NCBI GenBank assembly: GCA_009763385.1
Contig: CM019823.1
Span: 92,391,104 to 92,455,103, forward strand
Length of the DNA stretch: 64,000 nucleotides
Direction: 5' to 3'
DNA from: Coix lacryma-jobi var. lacryma-jobi
Taxonomy: Eukaryota; Streptophyta; Magnoliopsida; Poales; Poaceae
The number at the start of each line of letters is the position of its first letter. Position 1 is the first letter of the stretch. Below the pieces are notes generated by a model. It made no database searches, was not told where the DNA came from, and was given only the letters and a program-made list of their open reading frames with translations. A program made the position numbers and the translations under genes. Positions 30,831 through 41,421 of this stretch are shown piece after piece.

Positions 30831-33250
30831 ATGGAGACGCCCCATGCATCTCAGCTACTGGGAGCACCGACATCGAGATCGGAGCCCCCGAGCAAAACGA
30901 CGCTTCCCCGCTACCAAGGGCGGCGCATCGACAACTCCGACCTGATCGAATCCATCGATCGGGTCATGGCGGGCATCGCCGAAACTCTCGCTTTGGCAGA
31001 CTCGATCGGAGATCGTTCGCCTCAGCACGAGTATGACGAAGGAGAGTAGCAACAACCTCGACGACCGACTCGTGCTAGGAGACATGCACAACTTCAAACC
31101 GGTCTGGTAATCACTTCCACCCCTACGGGTCGCTCTGCCCTGTTTTGCCCTCCCCAGAAGTCTAAACCAAGCAGGACGAAGCATAGCTTTTTCTCTCCTG
31201 CCTTTCCTCATGGATTGACAAACTCAGCCTCGACATATGAGAAACAAGTCATGGGACTATTCCAGAGTCATACCAAGAACCTGCGTACTCCGGATAAGCA
31301 GTCATCCAATCTCAAGCAATCTGGCGCCAATGTTTGCATCACAGTTTTAACCTCCGCTTCTGCATCAAGCGCCGGATCGACCAAATCCAACTCACTAGAT
31401 CGGTCGCCGAATTATCCCCCGCGTTTTGGTCCCCTCCCGCATTATGGGGGTTCGGTATTCGCTATAAGCCATGATGAGCCGGCCGTGGATGGGGAAACAG
31501 ATGAGGCCAAAGCCCAGCGTTTAGCCAGAAACGCTGACAGAGCTACTCGGAGAGCAGCTGAAGCTAATGGTGGACAGCGCTTACAACGCAACCTAGATGA
31601 CGCATTCGACATGTGCGATAATCGTCAAGTCCACAGAACCCCCCAAGCTAATCTTGCCATGGCAATGAACCTGGTCAAGAATCTCCCGCTGACACCTCAG
31701 CTAGGGCAGCTCCGAGCGTATTTGAAGGCATCTCTGGTACAAGTCCAAGACCAGGTGGTAGGACCATCTCACGCCGCTCCCACCGGATCTAGAAGAAGTC
31801 ACAGGGATCCGGACCCCCGCCCAGAGTCTAGCAGTAATCAGGATCGCCGCAATGATCGCAATAATCGTAGAGGCGGCCAAGATGACGGAGCCGACCAGCG
31901 TGCCAGGAATAATCCAAGTGCTGGGCCCCGGGACCTGCGCGACCACATCATCGAAAGGTCCGATCTACGCAATTACATTGAGGGTTCTAAGGACACAAGG
32001 CTCCGTCAAGAGATGGAAAGACGTAACAAATGGGATCGCGAGCACAGCCTCCTAGATCAAACCCTCGCTGGTCCAAAACAATTCACGAAAAGGCTCCGGT
32101 ATGTCATTTGGCCAAGAGGTTTCAAGATCCATGACCTGAGGTCGTACGATGGAAACGCAGATCCTCGTCAATGGATCATGCTATACGAAATGGCAGAACG
32201 GGCAGCCGGTGGAGGAGGAGATGTCATGGCCAACTATTTGCCTGTGGTCCTTAATCAAGCTGCAAGCCAGTGGCTCCTGAGCCTCCCTTCCGACTCCATT
32301 GACAGTTGGTCCGACCTAAAAAAGGCATTCATATCTAACTTCAAAGCTACTTGTCAGCAGCCTGCCAGCAAATATGATCTAGAGCGCGTCAAAGACCGCC
32401 CTGGCGAGCTGTTACAAGAATACATCCGCCGTTTCTCTGATGCTCGAATCCGGGTAGCCAACATTACTGACGACGAATCTATCTCAGCTTTCATTAGAGG
32501 ATTACATCATCATGAAGGGCTTAGGAATAAGCTGTTGCACAAGGAACCAAGAACGGTCGAAGAACTACTTAATATAGCCAGAGCTGGGCTCGGGCGGAAG
32601 AATATAACACGCAGCTTGCGGATGATCGCCAAGAACAGAGGCCTCGACACGATGACCGCCAACGAAACGATTACCGTGGCGACCGGCGCGACGAAGCCCA
32701 CGACGATCATCGCGAATGGTTCAGGGATAATCGCCGCCCTAACCGAAGGTTCGACAGCCGAGATGAAAGAAGAAGACAGCCAAACCCTAGTCGAGCACTG
32801 GGTAATGAGGTTAATAACACCAAGGCTGGAGGCACGCGCAACTATGGTTCAGCTTACTCCAAGATCCTGAAGCAAGATTGCCCGGCACACCCTGGCGTAG
32901 GACACATGATGGAGGAATGTAGGGGGTTTAAAGCCATATTCCACAACGGCTCAAAGAAACAACGCCCTGACACCGAAGATGACCCTCCGAAGCGACGCGA
33001 GGGAAAAGGTCCTCAAGAAGATGATGAAGACGACCAGGACCCAAGAAGAAACCTGAAGCACGGAGGCTTCAGAGAAGCCAAAAAGTCTGTGCGAACCATA
33101 TTCGGCGGGAAGGCAATCCTAGCCGATAAAAGAGTCCGCAAGCTAATTGAGCGTGCAGTCTACTCCGTCGACCGAGTTGACGAGAGGATATCAGACCCCA
33201 ACTACCTGGCCTGGTCACACCAAGAAATTTCGTTCAGCAGAGCTGATTAG
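30831..33250 (+). pseudogene. gag: Element F gag (frame-broken)
   Basis: There are three open stretches: 30831-31049 (72 residues, likely true start, METPHAS), 31215-32870 (551 residues) and 32906-33250. The middle one has an Arg/Asp-rich linker (about residues 195-245) and the gag core: FKIHDLRSYDGNADPRQWIMLY, then QWLLSLPSDSIDSWSDLKKAF, then ESISAFIRGLHH. This is Tat-type gag. A short zinc-knuckle-like stretch (CPAHPGVGHMMEECRGFK type) lies around 32880-32930 in a shifted frame. Frameshifts and stops near 31050 and 32620-32900 prevent one protein. Confidence 0.8.
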
Positions 33251-33325
33251 TGGGCCAGGGTTCATGAACCTGGTCGTTTCTCGCTTGTTGTTGACCCGAC
33301 TATTGACGGGGTACGATTCGAGAGA

Positions 33326-33850
33326 GTGTTGGTCGATGGTGGCAACGCCCTCGACATATTATTTAAGCACGCGCTACCAGAGCTCGGCATCAAGATAAGT
33401 GACCTGGAACCTTATGACGCTCCATTTTGGGGGATCCTACCGTCCCAGGCTTCCCAGCCTTTGGGTCAAAACACTCTACCAGTCCAGTTTGGCACGAAGG
33501 AAGGCCACCGCATCTGCTACATTAATTTTATTGTAGCAGACTTTAAAGGGTCTTATCACGCATTGTTAGGCCGACCAGCCCTGACAAAGTTCATGGCGGT
33601 TCCGCACTACACCTACTTACTGCTGAAAATGCCATCTGAGAACGGCGTTTTAAGCATAAGGGGAGGCATCTCCACGGCTTATGAATGTGAGAAGGAAAGT
33701 TTTGCTATTGCTCAAGCTCATGACCTCTCAATCCGCATGGAGGAAACACGCGTGGACGCGGTGAAAGTGGCTCCACAAGACCAGTCTATCCAGTCAAGGA
33801 AGCTAAGCGCGCGGCAACCAGGAGCAAGGATTTCAAGGAGGTGGAGCTGA
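33326..33850 (+). pseudogene. pro: Element F protease
   Basis: The active-site region reads MLVDGGNALDILF at the start of this ORF, where DGG replaces the usual DSG, as is frequent in Tat elements. YHALLGRPALTKFMAVPHYTYL is the flap-distal hydrophobic-Gly motif. The ORF ends at 33850, and a further stop precedes RT. Confidence 0.8.
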
Positions 33851-33969
33851 TCGAAGGAGATACAAGCAAAACGACACGCATTGGGGTCGATCTCGACCCC
33901 AAATAGGAAAACGCGCTCGTCAGCTTCCTAAGGGAGAACGTAAGCGTTTTCGCATGGAAACCCACGGAC

Positions 33970-35301
33970 ATGCCCAGTGTACCTCGAGAGCTGGTCGAGC
34001 ACTCCTTAGATGTTTTGAAGACCGCCAAGCCAATCAAGCAGAAGTTACGACGTTTCGCTCGTGACAAAAAGGAGGCTATTAGGGTAGAAATCACTTGGCT
34101 TTTAGCTGCCGGATTTATAAAAGAAGTGTATCATCCAGAGTGGCTTGCCAACCCAGTTTTAGTCCAAAAGAAGAATAAAGAATGGAGAATGTGCGTTGAT
34201 TATACCGACCTTAACAAACACTGCCCTAAAGACTCCTTTGCTTTACCCCGCATCGACGAACTTGTCGACTCTACGGCTGGGTGCGAGCTTCTGTCCTTCC
34301 TCGATTGTTATTCTGGATACCACCAAATTTCTCTGAGAGAAGAAGACCAACCCAAAACATTGTTCATTACCCCTTTTGGGTCATATTGCTACACAACGAT
34401 GTCCTTCGGCCTCAAAAACGCAAGGGCCACGTACCAAAGGGCGATTCAAAAATGCTTAGACGAGGAAATTCGAGCAGAGCTCGTAGCGGCTTTTGTCGAC
34501 GATATTGTCATAAAAACAAAGCGGACCTCTACATTAGTAGACGACCTACGCACAACTTTTGCGGCCCTGAATAAATTCCGGTTGAAGCTCAACCCTAAAA
34601 AATGTACCTTCAGGGTCCCGTCTGGTATCCTGCTAGGCAACATAGTAAGCAAAGACGGCCTGAGGCCTAACCCGGAAAAAATCCAGGCTGTACTAAAAAT
34701 GAAGCCTCCAAAAAACGTCAAAGATGTCCAAAAGTTGACTGGATGCATGGCCGCTCTAAGCCGTTACATCTCACGTCTAGGAGAAAAAGGCCTTCTGTTT
34801 TTTAGGTTACTCAAAGCTTCCGAGAAGTTTGAGTGGTCGGAAGAAGCCGAAATCGCCTTTCAAGGGCTCAAGTAGTTTCTCACAACACCACCTCTGCTAG
34901 CCGCACCAATTGACGGTGAAACTTTGCTAGTTTATATAGCGGCTACTGACCGGGTCATAAGCACCGTCGTGGTCGTGGAACGAGAAGAAGAAGGGCACGC
35001 GTACAAGGTGCAACGACCGGTCTATTACATCAGTGAGGTACTCAATGATTCAAAATCAAGGTATCTACAGGTACAAAAATTGTTATATGCAATATTAATT
35101 ACCTCCCGCAAACTGCGACATTATTTTGACTATTACTCTATCGCGGTGGTTACTGAGTACCCACTGGGAGATATTTTGCGTAACAAGGATGCCAATGGTC
35201 GTATAGTAAAATGGGCTCTGGAGTTAGCCCCCTTTTCCCTTGAGTTTCGCAGTTGCACCTCCATTAAATCCCAGGCGCTCGTTGACTTCGTCGTCGAATA
35301 G
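33970..35301 (+). pseudogene. pol: Element F reverse transcriptase and RNase H
   Basis: RT motifs are MCVDYTDLNKHCPKDSF, LSFLDCYSGYHQI, FGLKNARATYQRAIQ and the catalytic AAFVDDIVIKT. A TAG at 34873-34875 lies between RT and RNase H. RNase H (34924-35301) shows a weakened YIAATDRVISTVVV start where catalytic Asp-Ala-Ser is usual, then VQRPVYYISEVL and RKLRHYFDYY. A second TAG (35299-35301) separates the next domain. The element is inactive. Confidence 0.85.
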
Positions 35302-35307
35302 ACTGAT

Positions 35308-35666
35308 ATGACAACCCCAATCCCTCTCACCAGCACCGAGCACTGGGTAATGTACTTCGATGGGTCGTTAAACCTCGAGGGCGCAGGAGCCGGGGTATAC
35401 TTTATTTCGCCTTCCGGAGACAAGCTGAGCTATGTCCTCCGGATCCATTTTACAACATCCAACAACGCAGCAGAATACGAAGCCTGCCTGCACGGCCTTC
35501 GAATTGCGATCGAGCTCGGAGTCAAAAGGCTAGAAGTCTTCGGCGACTCTGCCCTGGTCATAAACCAAGTCAACAAAGATTGGGACGTCACCAACGAAAA
35601 GATTGACGCCTACGTTGCCTAGATAAGAAAACTCGAGGAAAAGTTTTATGGTCTTCAGGTTCATCA
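35308..35666 (+). pseudogene. Element F second RNase H domain
   Basis: It shows WVMYFDGSLNLEGAGAGVYF, NNAAEYEACLHGLRIAIELG and VFGDSALVINQVN, which hold the Asp, Glu and Asp of an active RNase H fold. This additional domain, resembling cellular RNase H, is a mark of the Tat clade. It is cut at about 35666 by the junction with element G. Confidence 0.85.
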
Positions 35667-37240
35667 GTCGTTTCATATAAAAGAAAAGTCGATGCATCAG
35701 TGTTCAGAAATTTTGTATACATGTCACAAAGAATCGGTTCAATCGGCTCGTTTACCTGACCAGACTGATTTTGAGCCAATTCAGTCGATCTGCTCAGGCG
35801 ACCAGGTTGGTTTTAAATATACTTGGCTGGGTGGCTCGGCCGACCAAATTAACTGTAAATTAAATCAGCCAGTTCACCCGATTGACCTGGTCGATCTTGG
35901 TACGTTTGGTCCAGTTGACTTGTCTGTGGAACTTCTAAATAGGTCTGAGTCAATTATTAATGGGAATGAGATCGATTTAGAAGATTGGAGAAGTCCCCTA
36001 TTGAAGTATCTTCTGATCCAAATACCAGAGTTGATCAAAGTGTTCGACAGGGTGCATTCAAATATATACTGCATAATGATGAGCATTACCGGAGAACCAC
36101 CGAAGACATACTACTTAAGTGTTTGGGATCTGATCAAGCAAGAGTAGCTATGGGAGAGGTCAATGAAGGTATTTGTGGTACACATCAATAGGCCCCGAAA
36201 ATAAAATGGTTATTACGCAGAGCTGGGTTTTATTGGCCCACAATGATGGCTGATTGTTTTCATTACTACAAGGGGTGTGAAGAATGTCAACGGTTTAGAA
36301 ATATACAGCTTGCACCTGCTGCTATGCTTCATCTTATCATCAAACCGTGGCCTTTTCATGGTTGGGGGCTAGACTTCATTGGCCAAATTTATTCCCCATC
36401 TTCAAAGGGACATCGTTTTGTTCTGGTCGCTACAGATTATTTCACTAAGTGGACGGAAACGGTACCTTTGAAAAACATGACACACAAGGAGGTAATTGAG
36501 TTTATTACTAAACATATTCTACATAGATTCGGCATCCCTCAAACGTTGACTACAGATCAGGGAACATCTTTTATTTCTAAAGAAGTGCGGGATTTTGCCG
36601 AATTATATAAGATAAAGATGCTCAATTCATCACCATATTATGCTCAAGCTAATGGCCAAGCTGAGTCTAGTAAGAAAACTTTGATCAAGCTTATCAAAAG
36701 AAGATCGAGGATAACCCGAGGAGGTGGCATGAGATTTTGTTTGAAGCTCTGTGGGCTCATCGTATATCAAGACATGGCGCCACGAAAGTTACTCCTTTTG
36801 AGCTGGTATATGGTCAAGAAGCAGTGTTACCTGTTGAAGTGAATCTAGATGCATATACACTTGCTAAGCAAAATGATTTATCCGCTGTTATATATCATGA
36901 TGCCATGATGGACAACATTGATGAAGTGACCGATAAAAGATCGAGAGCTCTCAAGGAGATGGAGAGAGACAAGGTCCGAGTTGCCAAAGCTTATAATAAG
37001 AAGGTGAAGAGTAAATTGTTTCAAGTGGAAGAATTAATATGGAAGACTGTGCTTCCACTTGGGTCGAAGAGCAATAAGTTTGGCAAGTGGTCGCCGAGAT
37101 GGGAAGGTCCTTGTAAAGTGATCAAAGTGATATTCGGGAATGCGTACATGCTAGAGACGTTACAAGGTGAAAGTCTCTCAAGAGCAATAAACGGAAGGTA
37201 TTTGAAAAAATATTTTCCAATTGTTTGGCAAGAAGCCTAA
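35667..37240 (+). pseudogene. pol: Element G integrase
   Basis: After a degraded linker, the zinc finger region appears (DEHYRRTTEDILLKC ... GICGTHQ then a stop; RRAGFYWPTM; YYKGCEECQRF). The core shows GLDFIGQIY, LTTDQGTSF and PYYAQANGQAESSKKTLIKL, with the DDE Asp, Asp and Glu. A frame change near 36710 leads to the C-terminal part 36737-37240 (FELVYGQEAVLPVEV, then WSPRWEGPCKV with the GPF-like motif). At least two stops and one frameshift disrupt it. Confidence 0.82.
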
Positions 37241-37386
37241 AGTGCCTTACCAAACAATGGTTGATACATGTATCACCCTTAGAACAAAAATGACCAATAT
37301 ATATATTTATCCTTAGTTACTGAATGACCGATGAGTTGGATATCATGGTTGCTTAGTTTGTTTTTAGGTTCTACTAAAGATCACCT

Positions 37387-38247
37387 AAAAACAGGGGGCA
37401 TATGTTGACACTCAAAAGTGTCATAAGCATATAATAAGGCTAGAAGACGTATTCAGTTCATAATTTTTGAAGCCGAATTCATCTTCAAATGCTTTGTATC
37501 TAAAAGGTCTGATATTCTAAGCGAGATTGGTCTGATCGCTTGAATTATTTACTACTGTAAGTATGTTCTGACCAGTTACAAGATTTCCGACCGGGTGACA
37601 CTGGTCGGAAGCATTAAAATGGTGATAAATGCCAATTTGTGATCATTAAGGTGTTGATTTAAAGATCTTTTCTTTAATTTCGCTGGGATTATAGAGATTT
37701 GTTAATCGATTTAGTCGGTTTGGGCTATTATCTGCTGCGTTAAGGCCCATTAGACCAGTTTAGTCGGTTTGAGAATCGGCCGAATCAGATTTACCTTTTC
37801 TAGTCTGGATTGGACTCTAGGATTCCATATTTCGATGGTGTCCGGATAGAAACTTAGAGATAGTATCTAAAGATGTTTCCTATTAGCATAAGACCAACCC
37901 TCTCTCTATATATGAGAGGATTATGGCCGATTTTATCTTTTTTTCTCTCTACTTTGCTGTTCGACGCATCTCCCGGCGAGATTCGGTGGCGTTCTAGGTG
38001 GTCTTGCTGGTCCTAGAGCAACCTCTATGTGCTTCTCCCCGACGGGTCTTCCCGGAAGGAGTTTTAGACTTATCAACACAAGGGATCAAACCCTAAATTG
38101 ATCCAAACCGGTCTCTAGATCGGTTTTTATCAGTTCAGTCAGGTTCCTTGTTGTCTTAGGTTGGTCTGCAACCTCTTCAAACGTTCTAGCTCTGCTGGTG
38201 TTTGATTCAGATCACTTCCGACGTCAAGAGGGCCGAAGCCGCTGACA
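37387..38247 (+). repeat. Element G polypurine tract and 3' LTR
   Basis: AAAAACAGGGGGCATA (37387-37402) is followed by TGTTGACACTC at 37403. A TATA box CTATATATGAG is at about 37907-37916. The right end is placed at GCTGACA (38247) by the TG...CA rule. No second LTR copy is in the window to confirm it. Confidence 0.7.
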
Positions 38248-39160
38248 AACTCCATGCGAGGCCATGGAGGGAGATGCCACATCTATACGTCGAGGACACC
38301 TCTCTCTTCAGTAAAACTGGATAGGATAAGGGAGACCAGGACGAGAGACTAGGGATGAATGGGTCCAACATTGATCAAATCACGTGCCCATCTAGAGAAA
38401 TAAAGGCTTCTACTGTATATCACTACCAGTTCAAAACATCACTTAGTACTGATCTAAGAGCATCACTGCTAGTTATGCCTCCGAACCGGCAGTAATACCT
38501 GAAACGATGATCTTCCGAGCTGTTTTACAGAAAAATAAATTTGGATTGTGTCTCTGCTATGATATGTGATCTTATATATTTGTTTTGGTAGATTCAAATT
38601 TGAATTGACGCTTCCACGTGTGGAGACTAATAGATAGTTGTTTGCTCTCTGAACTTAGGGTAGGACTAGAAGAGAAGAAGATCAGGAAGGATTCAGATGA
38701 GGAATGCTTCTATAGAGAATTTGATTGTTCTGTTACATGGATCGTTTGGTAACCAAGCCTATACAATTTAGAACTCTATTATCAGGGTTAATCTCTGCTT
38801 TCTCTGTTTTCTAGAACGGACCAATTTAGGCTGGAGATGCACACGCTTGTGGACTTGGGCCGATTATTCCTACGAAGTCCAGTGGGCTGCACAGGTGTAG
38901 TAACATCCCGAGGCAGGTCGCAGGAGCTGCTGCCTGCTGGAAAGCGTTGGCAGGCACTGACCATTGAGCTTCAAAATCAACCAAATTAGCATGCGTGCAA
39001 AGAATGTCATCCCCACCACCACTTGATCAGAACTTGTTCCATAGAGAAGGACCTTTGACGTTGGCAGAATGCCGACCACTTTCCCCATAACTTATTTTTT
39101 CTGATTAGTTTTTGTTAGATATGTACTGAACATATATATTACAAGTCTGATTACGTTAAA
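38248..39160. other. Intergenic DNA between element G and the HSP20 gene
   Basis: No gene is seen. A short inverted repeat at about 38419-38492 (TATCACTACCAGTT ... AACCGGCAGTAATA) looks like a small decayed MITE. The rest is unrecognised. Confidence 0.45.
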
Positions 39161-39161
39161 A

Positions 39162-39167
39162 TTTATT
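39162..39167 (-). terminator. Possible poly(A) signal of the HSP20 gene
   Basis: AATAAA on the minus strand lies about 270 nt after the stop codon. Plant poly(A) signals are loose, so this is only a candidate. Confidence 0.3.
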
Positions 39168-39433
39168 TGGTAGTATAGGGAAGACGACCATTAATTGTAG
39201 TTTTGTTTAGAAAATGGAATTGTTTTCATTCTCTGTGACCGCACACCCAAAAGAACCCTTGCATATATGTAATAAAGAAACAAAGAAGGTTTTTAAAAGA
39301 AACAGACAAGATACTACAACAACGTAAGCTCTCTCTAGGCAATTGATGCATAAGTCGATTGCTGGTTTGTGTCCATCCGGAGCTAGAAATGAGAGGCTTA
39401 TTTCAACACAGAAGAAAAGCAACTGCAAAGCCC

Positions 39434-40252
39434 TCAGCCGGCTAGAACTATCCGTTTGTATTTTGTCTCCCCGGGGTTTCTTGCGGTTGAGGCTGAGGAG
39501 CACCTTTCCTGGTACTGCTCTCGTTTCCACGGGACGTGGGCGTGGGCGTGGGCGTGGGGGGCGGTGGCGGTGGCGGGGGCGGGGGGCGTGTGGGGTGTGG
39601 ACGTGGGGGTGGGCGTGGGCCTGGCCGCCCCCAGCACGACGCGTTCGCCGGGGCGTTGAGAGTTCTTGGGGACGGTGACCTCCAGCATGCCGGCCTTGAG
39701 GTCGGCCGTCACGCTGCTGCCGTCGTACTCCTTGGTCAAGAGCAGCCGGATGTGGAACGCGCCCACGCCGTGCGCGTCCACGGGCGCCGGCTGTTGTGCG
39801 GTGACCCTGCGTTTGATGTCGAGGACGTCCTCGCCGGTGGTCACCTCGATGTCGCTCGCCGACAGCCCTGGCACCTGGAGCCACAGCGTGACGTGGTCAT
39901 CCTCCTCCTTGATGTCCCACCGCTCCTTCCCGTCCGGCGGGGGCACCGGGCACAGCAGAGCTGCAACGCATGCTCTAGCCTGTCAGTGATGCTGAATTCC
40001 TGATCCAGCTGCAATACATGAGTACTACTACTCACCAGTGGGCGGGATGCTGAATGCTGGTGGCCGTTCTTTCTCCGGGAGTGCACAGGTCATGGTGAGT
40101 GCCCGCCGTCGGACATTCACGGTAGCACAAGGCCGCAATCCCACCGCTGGCCTCCAGGAACCACGTGCTAGCAAGAGAGAGGAAGCCTGCTGCAGGGCCG
40201 GCGATCGGCTGACGCGCACTGCGGTGGTGTAAGATGCCATTACCGTCGACAT
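39434..40252 (-). CDS. Small heat-shock protein (HSP20), organelle-targeted, two exons
   Basis: Exon 1 is 40252-40036 and exon 2 is 39960-39434. The 75-bp intron has GTGAGT at its start and GTTGCAG at its end, and joining keeps the frame, giving about 247 residues. Residues 1-60 are rich in Ser, Arg and Ala with few acidic residues, like a plastid or mitochondrial transit peptide. The alpha-crystallin domain begins at about residue 86 (ERWDIKEEDDHVTLWLQVPG) and ends with GMLEVTVPK near 170. Small HSPs hold unfolding proteins during heat stress. After the domain comes an unusual tail of Thr-Pro and His-Ala repeats from a GC-rich microsatellite, with no clear I-x-I motif. It is the only convincing host gene here. 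Plastid versus mitochondrion is undecided. Confidence 0.85.
39961..40035 (-). other. Intron of the HSP20 gene
   Basis: The donor is CCCACTG/GTGAGT and the acceptor GCGTTGCAG/CTCTGC. The 75-bp length and a T-rich middle fit a short plant intron. Confidence 0.8.
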
Positions 40253-40365
40253 CTATCTATACACTAGCGAAGAAGAGAAGCAAATAGAAAGATCTTAATG
40301 CATGCTAATCCTTTCCTAGCTAGTTGGAGGTTGCATTGTTTGCATGTATGGTGTCAATGAAGAGC

Positions 40366-40374
40366 CTTTATATA
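40366..40374 (-). promoter_or_regulatory. TATA box of the HSP20 gene
   Basis: TATATAAAG on the minus strand lies 114 bp upstream of the ATG, which places the start of transcription near 40336. A CCAAT box (palindrome CCAATTGG, 40422-40429) lies about 50 bp further upstream; CCAAT boxes are common in plant heat-shock promoters. I found no clear trimeric heat-shock element. Confidence 0.65.
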
Positions 40375-40429
40375 CTATAGAGACAGACGATGGATAGGGA
40401 GAGACACACTAGTGAGAAATGCCAATTGG

Positions 40430-41292
40430 TGGCCTTTGCTTGGTCGGGTTGTGATGGAATAAAGCGCGCGGGTTGTCAGGCAAGCCCCCGCTTTGGTCTG
40501 GTACGAAAACTTTAATTTGATCCTTCAGAGACGAGGTGGAAGCAAGATGCCGATCTTGCTGGCCTTTCAGAATAGTGTGGAACAGATGAATGGTATTTCC
40601 TTCACTTCTTTTTTGCTTTGCTCGGCTTGCTTCAAGAGTAGGGCGATCTTGGTTCGTTCCATTTGTTCTTGTCATTATGTTGCTTCGCAAGTTCTAGTAT
40701 ACTATAGATATATACTAGTTATACTCTTGTATTGGTGTGGTCGGTCTGTTTTATACTAGAACCACCAGCACTTTAAAGTTTAGACAATTTCTTGCCGCGC
40801 TACAAGAAAGGCATCAACTCTGAAACTTGAGCTCAAGAATGAATGTTATCCAATAACCACTACTACAGATTGATTTCGGGGAGCAAGCATACACTTTGAT
40901 TTTCAAAAAGACTGTGACACTACCGTCTCTGTAAATAGATTAATAGTGAAAATTTGAAAGACGACATGTCTATTTACACTGTCTCTGTAAATAGATTAAT
41001 AATAATAAAAATAAATAAAGACTATTTTCAGAGATGGACCTCCTAAGAGAGGTTCATCTCTATTAATTGCTGCAGCCAGCCCATTTGACCCAACCTGACC
41101 CCCGATTACTAAATTCTAGCATATATAATTGATCTCAACCAACAACAACACCATTGCCCCAATCAGCAACCACTCAAGCCACCTCTATCTCTGTGTGGAT
41201 CTTGAGACCAAGTGCGCTGCCATGTGATGGTGGCACTAGAGGCATGCTCCCCTCTCTAGCAGCAGCATTGCGCCCTACCTCCTCCAGCAGTG
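40430..41292. other. Intergenic DNA with CACTA-like remnant
   Basis: No gene is seen. CACTACTACAGA at about 40859 resembles a CACTA terminus. It is followed by a direct repeat CTGTCTCTGTAAATAGATTAAT (two copies, about 40925 and 40979) and an inverted repeat AGAGATGGACCTC / GAGGTTCATCTCT (about 41030-41061). No matching right terminus is found, so it is probably a fragment. Confidence 0.4.
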
Positions 41293-41421
41293 TGAAGGAC
41301 CGAATTGGCGACCAGAGGGGGGTGAATGCGAGCTTCAAATTTCAACTCGTGAAATAGATGACCCTTCTTCTAGAAAATCACTCCGAAAGGCAAAGTCTCA
41401 AACGACCAGCAAGTTCACGAC
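41293..41421 (-). mobile_element. Sirevirus-family LTR I, left fragment
   Basis: TGAAGGACCGAATTGGCGACC matches the terminus of the solo LTR at 21291 and the reverse complement of the end of element C's LTR. It is cut at 41421 by Tekay element T (target repeat ACGAC, 41417-41421) and continues at 63235. Confidence 0.8.

Larger units (their letters stand above)
30177..35666 (+). mobile_element. Tat-type Ty3/gypsy element F, 3' truncated
   Basis: F has a complete 5' LTR (30177-30701), a primer site, gag, protease, RT, RNase H and the second RNase H, then stops at about 35666. It has no integrase, polypurine tract or 3' LTR. The sequence then returns to element G, so the end of F and possibly a little of G were deleted. 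The exact junction is uncertain by about 10 bp. No target duplication is visible. Confidence 0.75.

Noticed and set aside
40380..40700. Heat-shock elements upstream of the HSP20 gene
   Set aside because: Only isolated TTC or GAA units were seen; no run of three alternating units with the correct 2-nt spacing.
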